In this document: positions 54,401 through 57,400 of the stretch, piece by piece
Layout of the letters: every line of letters begins with the position of its first letter
Position numbering within the stretch: the stretch's first letter is position 1
Source of the DNA: Bedellia somnulentella
Lineage: Eukaryota; Arthropoda; Insecta; Lepidoptera; Bedelliidae
Length of the DNA stretch: 64,000 nucleotides
Direction: 5' to 3'
Assembly (NCBI GenBank): GCA_963576735.1
Contig: OY755178.1
Location: 2,108,001 to 2,172,000, forward strand
Made by a program: the position numbers and the translations under genes
The notes under the pieces: generated by a model
Database searches by the model: none
What the model was told of the DNA's origin: nothing
The model's input: only the letters and a program-made list of their open reading frames with translations

Positions 54401-57400
54401 TGGGTGAATATAACCATAGCCCATGATTATTTTCGAAAGATCCATTGTTGTTTTTGGGTAATTATAACCGTGGTACTTCGACCCATAAATCACTTAAATT
54501 TAGAAGTATCTTTAATAAGTAGATGGTACTTCAAGAATAATTAAACGGTAACGGTGAGATGAGGTCCAGCGCGTATCGGAACATCACGACACCACGTTGT
54601 ACTCTAGATAGTATGTATGTATGTTATATCGTCTCTAGACAACTAACTGACCATTATCCTGCAGCAGAACTCTCGTGCAGCGTGAGATGTGGTCCAGCGC
54701 GTATCGGAACATCACGAGATGCATCGGAGACGACGAGACCACATTGTATTCTTCTAAATAGTAGTTCATCTTTACTGCCATGTCGTCCATGTCCGATACC
54801 TATTGATAGATAAGGGGAGTTAAATAATGTTGAAAAATGATATGTAATTAAAAGCAAACAATACCATGACAGCTCAGTTGGAAAAATCACCGCCTATCCA
54901 CATTCGGGAGTTTATCAATTTGTTTAAAGTCATAGTTCTGGTTATTTAATACAGGTGTTAACGGTAACTGAAAATATCATGAGGGAACCTGTATTTAGTC
55001 AAGCACGCAAAAAGCCTGACTCCTTTCAGGTGAGTACACTATCCAAGCAAAACCTAGGTTCTACAAACACCACACACGTGGTCAGAAGTTTTAGTAGCTA
55101 TGCCACTACAGTGACATACGGCGTGAAGGTTCGGCTCTTGAACTTTTGAACATACTACTCGAGCGAAGCCTGGGCGGATCATTAATTACTAATATCAGTA
55201 GACGTTACAAAACTTGTTTTGGCACCAGAAATGAAGGCAGTTTGTAAGTATAGTATATCTCACCAAATCATAAATCTTGGGGTCAGCATCAGGCTCCATA
55301 TAGTTCCCAAAGAAGATGTTAGCAGCATGCTTGGTGCTCAGCTTCTCATCCTCGGGCAGGAAACCCATCTCCTTCATCACTTGGTCCATGTGCACTCGGT
55401 AGTTATTGTACACCGCTTTGTATACCACGTCGAATAACTTCGCCCTGGAAGACATATATACAAACATATACTTAAAATATAGTTCCTATTTTTTTTTCGT
55501 GATCTTAGCAAACCTAGGGATATTTACATATATCATTATTTTCATACTTGCTCTGAAATCACTGCATTTTAAAAAGATTTTCACAGACACGTAAGTGCTT
55601 TTTATTTCCATTCTGAAATGATTAGGTTTGATCATTTTAAGATTGGACCATAAATATATCTTACTTACTTACATATATATATTGGCAACACAAAGATTGT
55701 ATGAAGAATAAAAGAGCATGTATAATGATTGATGGATGTAGACGAAGCAAGAGAGCTGCCAGGATCGTACGAAGTGGCGATCGATAGTCTCTGCCTACCC
55801 CAATGGGATTTAACGGCGTGAGTATATATATGTATGTATGTACAAAGATTATCGCAAGACCAAAATCAAAACACACCGTTATGCATTCATAATTGTGTGT
55901 GCGTGACGCTAGTATGGTGAATTACTAACCAGCCCTCTTATGATTGGTAGATAGTACATACATACATATACTCACAGCCATAAATCCAAAAAGGGGTTGC
56001 CAGAGCTTCAGAGCAAGAAACTTCTCAGCCACATTTGGATATTGATAGGGGACAAGATGGTAGAAATTGAGTTAAGTATCGTTGATGATGAGTCTCAAAG
56101 TGCATCGCCAAAGAACCACTTAAAAAGCCCCATACCCTTAGTCGTCACGACACCCGTGGGCAGAAAGGGGTAGTGACATTCTAAGCCAGCACTTCATGGC
56201 ATAGAAAATATGTACGTATATAATTATAACTCCAACCTGTCAGGATCATCAAGAAGCCGATCACAGAACGACCAGTTTATTCAGATCCTTCATAAGTGAA
56301 GCCAGCACTAACTAAGGATTCCCTTGATAACGCGAAGGTTTGATAATGAATGTATAGTGTTAATTTGTATGCGTTCATCAATTATAGTTTTAATACAAAC
56401 CTGCCAGGATCATCAATAAGTCGATCATAGAATACGCGATAGGTCTCATGTATCCACAAAACGACCAGTTTATTGAGATCCTTCATATGGGTAGCCGGAA
56501 CTAACAGGATCCCCTTGATGACGCGCGAAGTCTCGCAGGGTTTATAATTAATGGATAAGGTTAATTTATATGCGTTCATCAATTATAATTGCTACACAAA
56601 CCTGTCAGGATCATCGATAAGTCGATCATAGAATACGCGATAGGTCTCATGTATCCACAGAACGACCAGTTTATTGAGATCTTTCATATGGGTCGCCGGA
56701 ACCAACAGGATTCCCTTGATGACGCGCGCGAAATCTCGCAGATTGAACAGGTAGTGGCATTTACTTGGTGTCGGTAGAAATTGTAAGGTGACGTTTTTGT
56801 ATACCTCCATTGTTGCTGATATTACATTCTGAAACAGTTACTGATATGATTATTATGTAGTTGATTAATAATTATGAAAGGGTTTGATTTTCAGATCGGC
56901 CTGCCCCCTATCACGTGAGTACACTGTCTAAGCAAAACGTGGGTACCTTCTCTGGACACTAGATAGCGCTGCCATGTGAGTTCAGAAGTATTGGTACCTC
57001 TGCCAACCCCTTCGGGGATAAACGGCGTGAACGTTTATGTTTTATGTTTTTGATTATCAAAAAGGTTTTAGTATGAGCTACCAGAAGTATGATTAAATAT
57101 AACACAAATTTATTTTATTTTATAGGTTTAACATTGTATAATATAATGGTCCTTGAAATGGGATTTAAAATAATTATTTTTTTTAAATCTATTTTTAGTT
57201 CATTGATTATTCAATTCAAAAAGAGATTCACACTGCAAAAGTTCAAGAATATACCGAATCAAATCTAAACCGTCACCAAAATAGACTTTTTTTAAAGATC
57301 TTTTATGCATTCTAAATATACAGATAAATCATCATCAGCCGATAAACATCTATATCTGATTCTCATGAATATTTTTTAAAACGATTTTTCCTGCGTTTCC

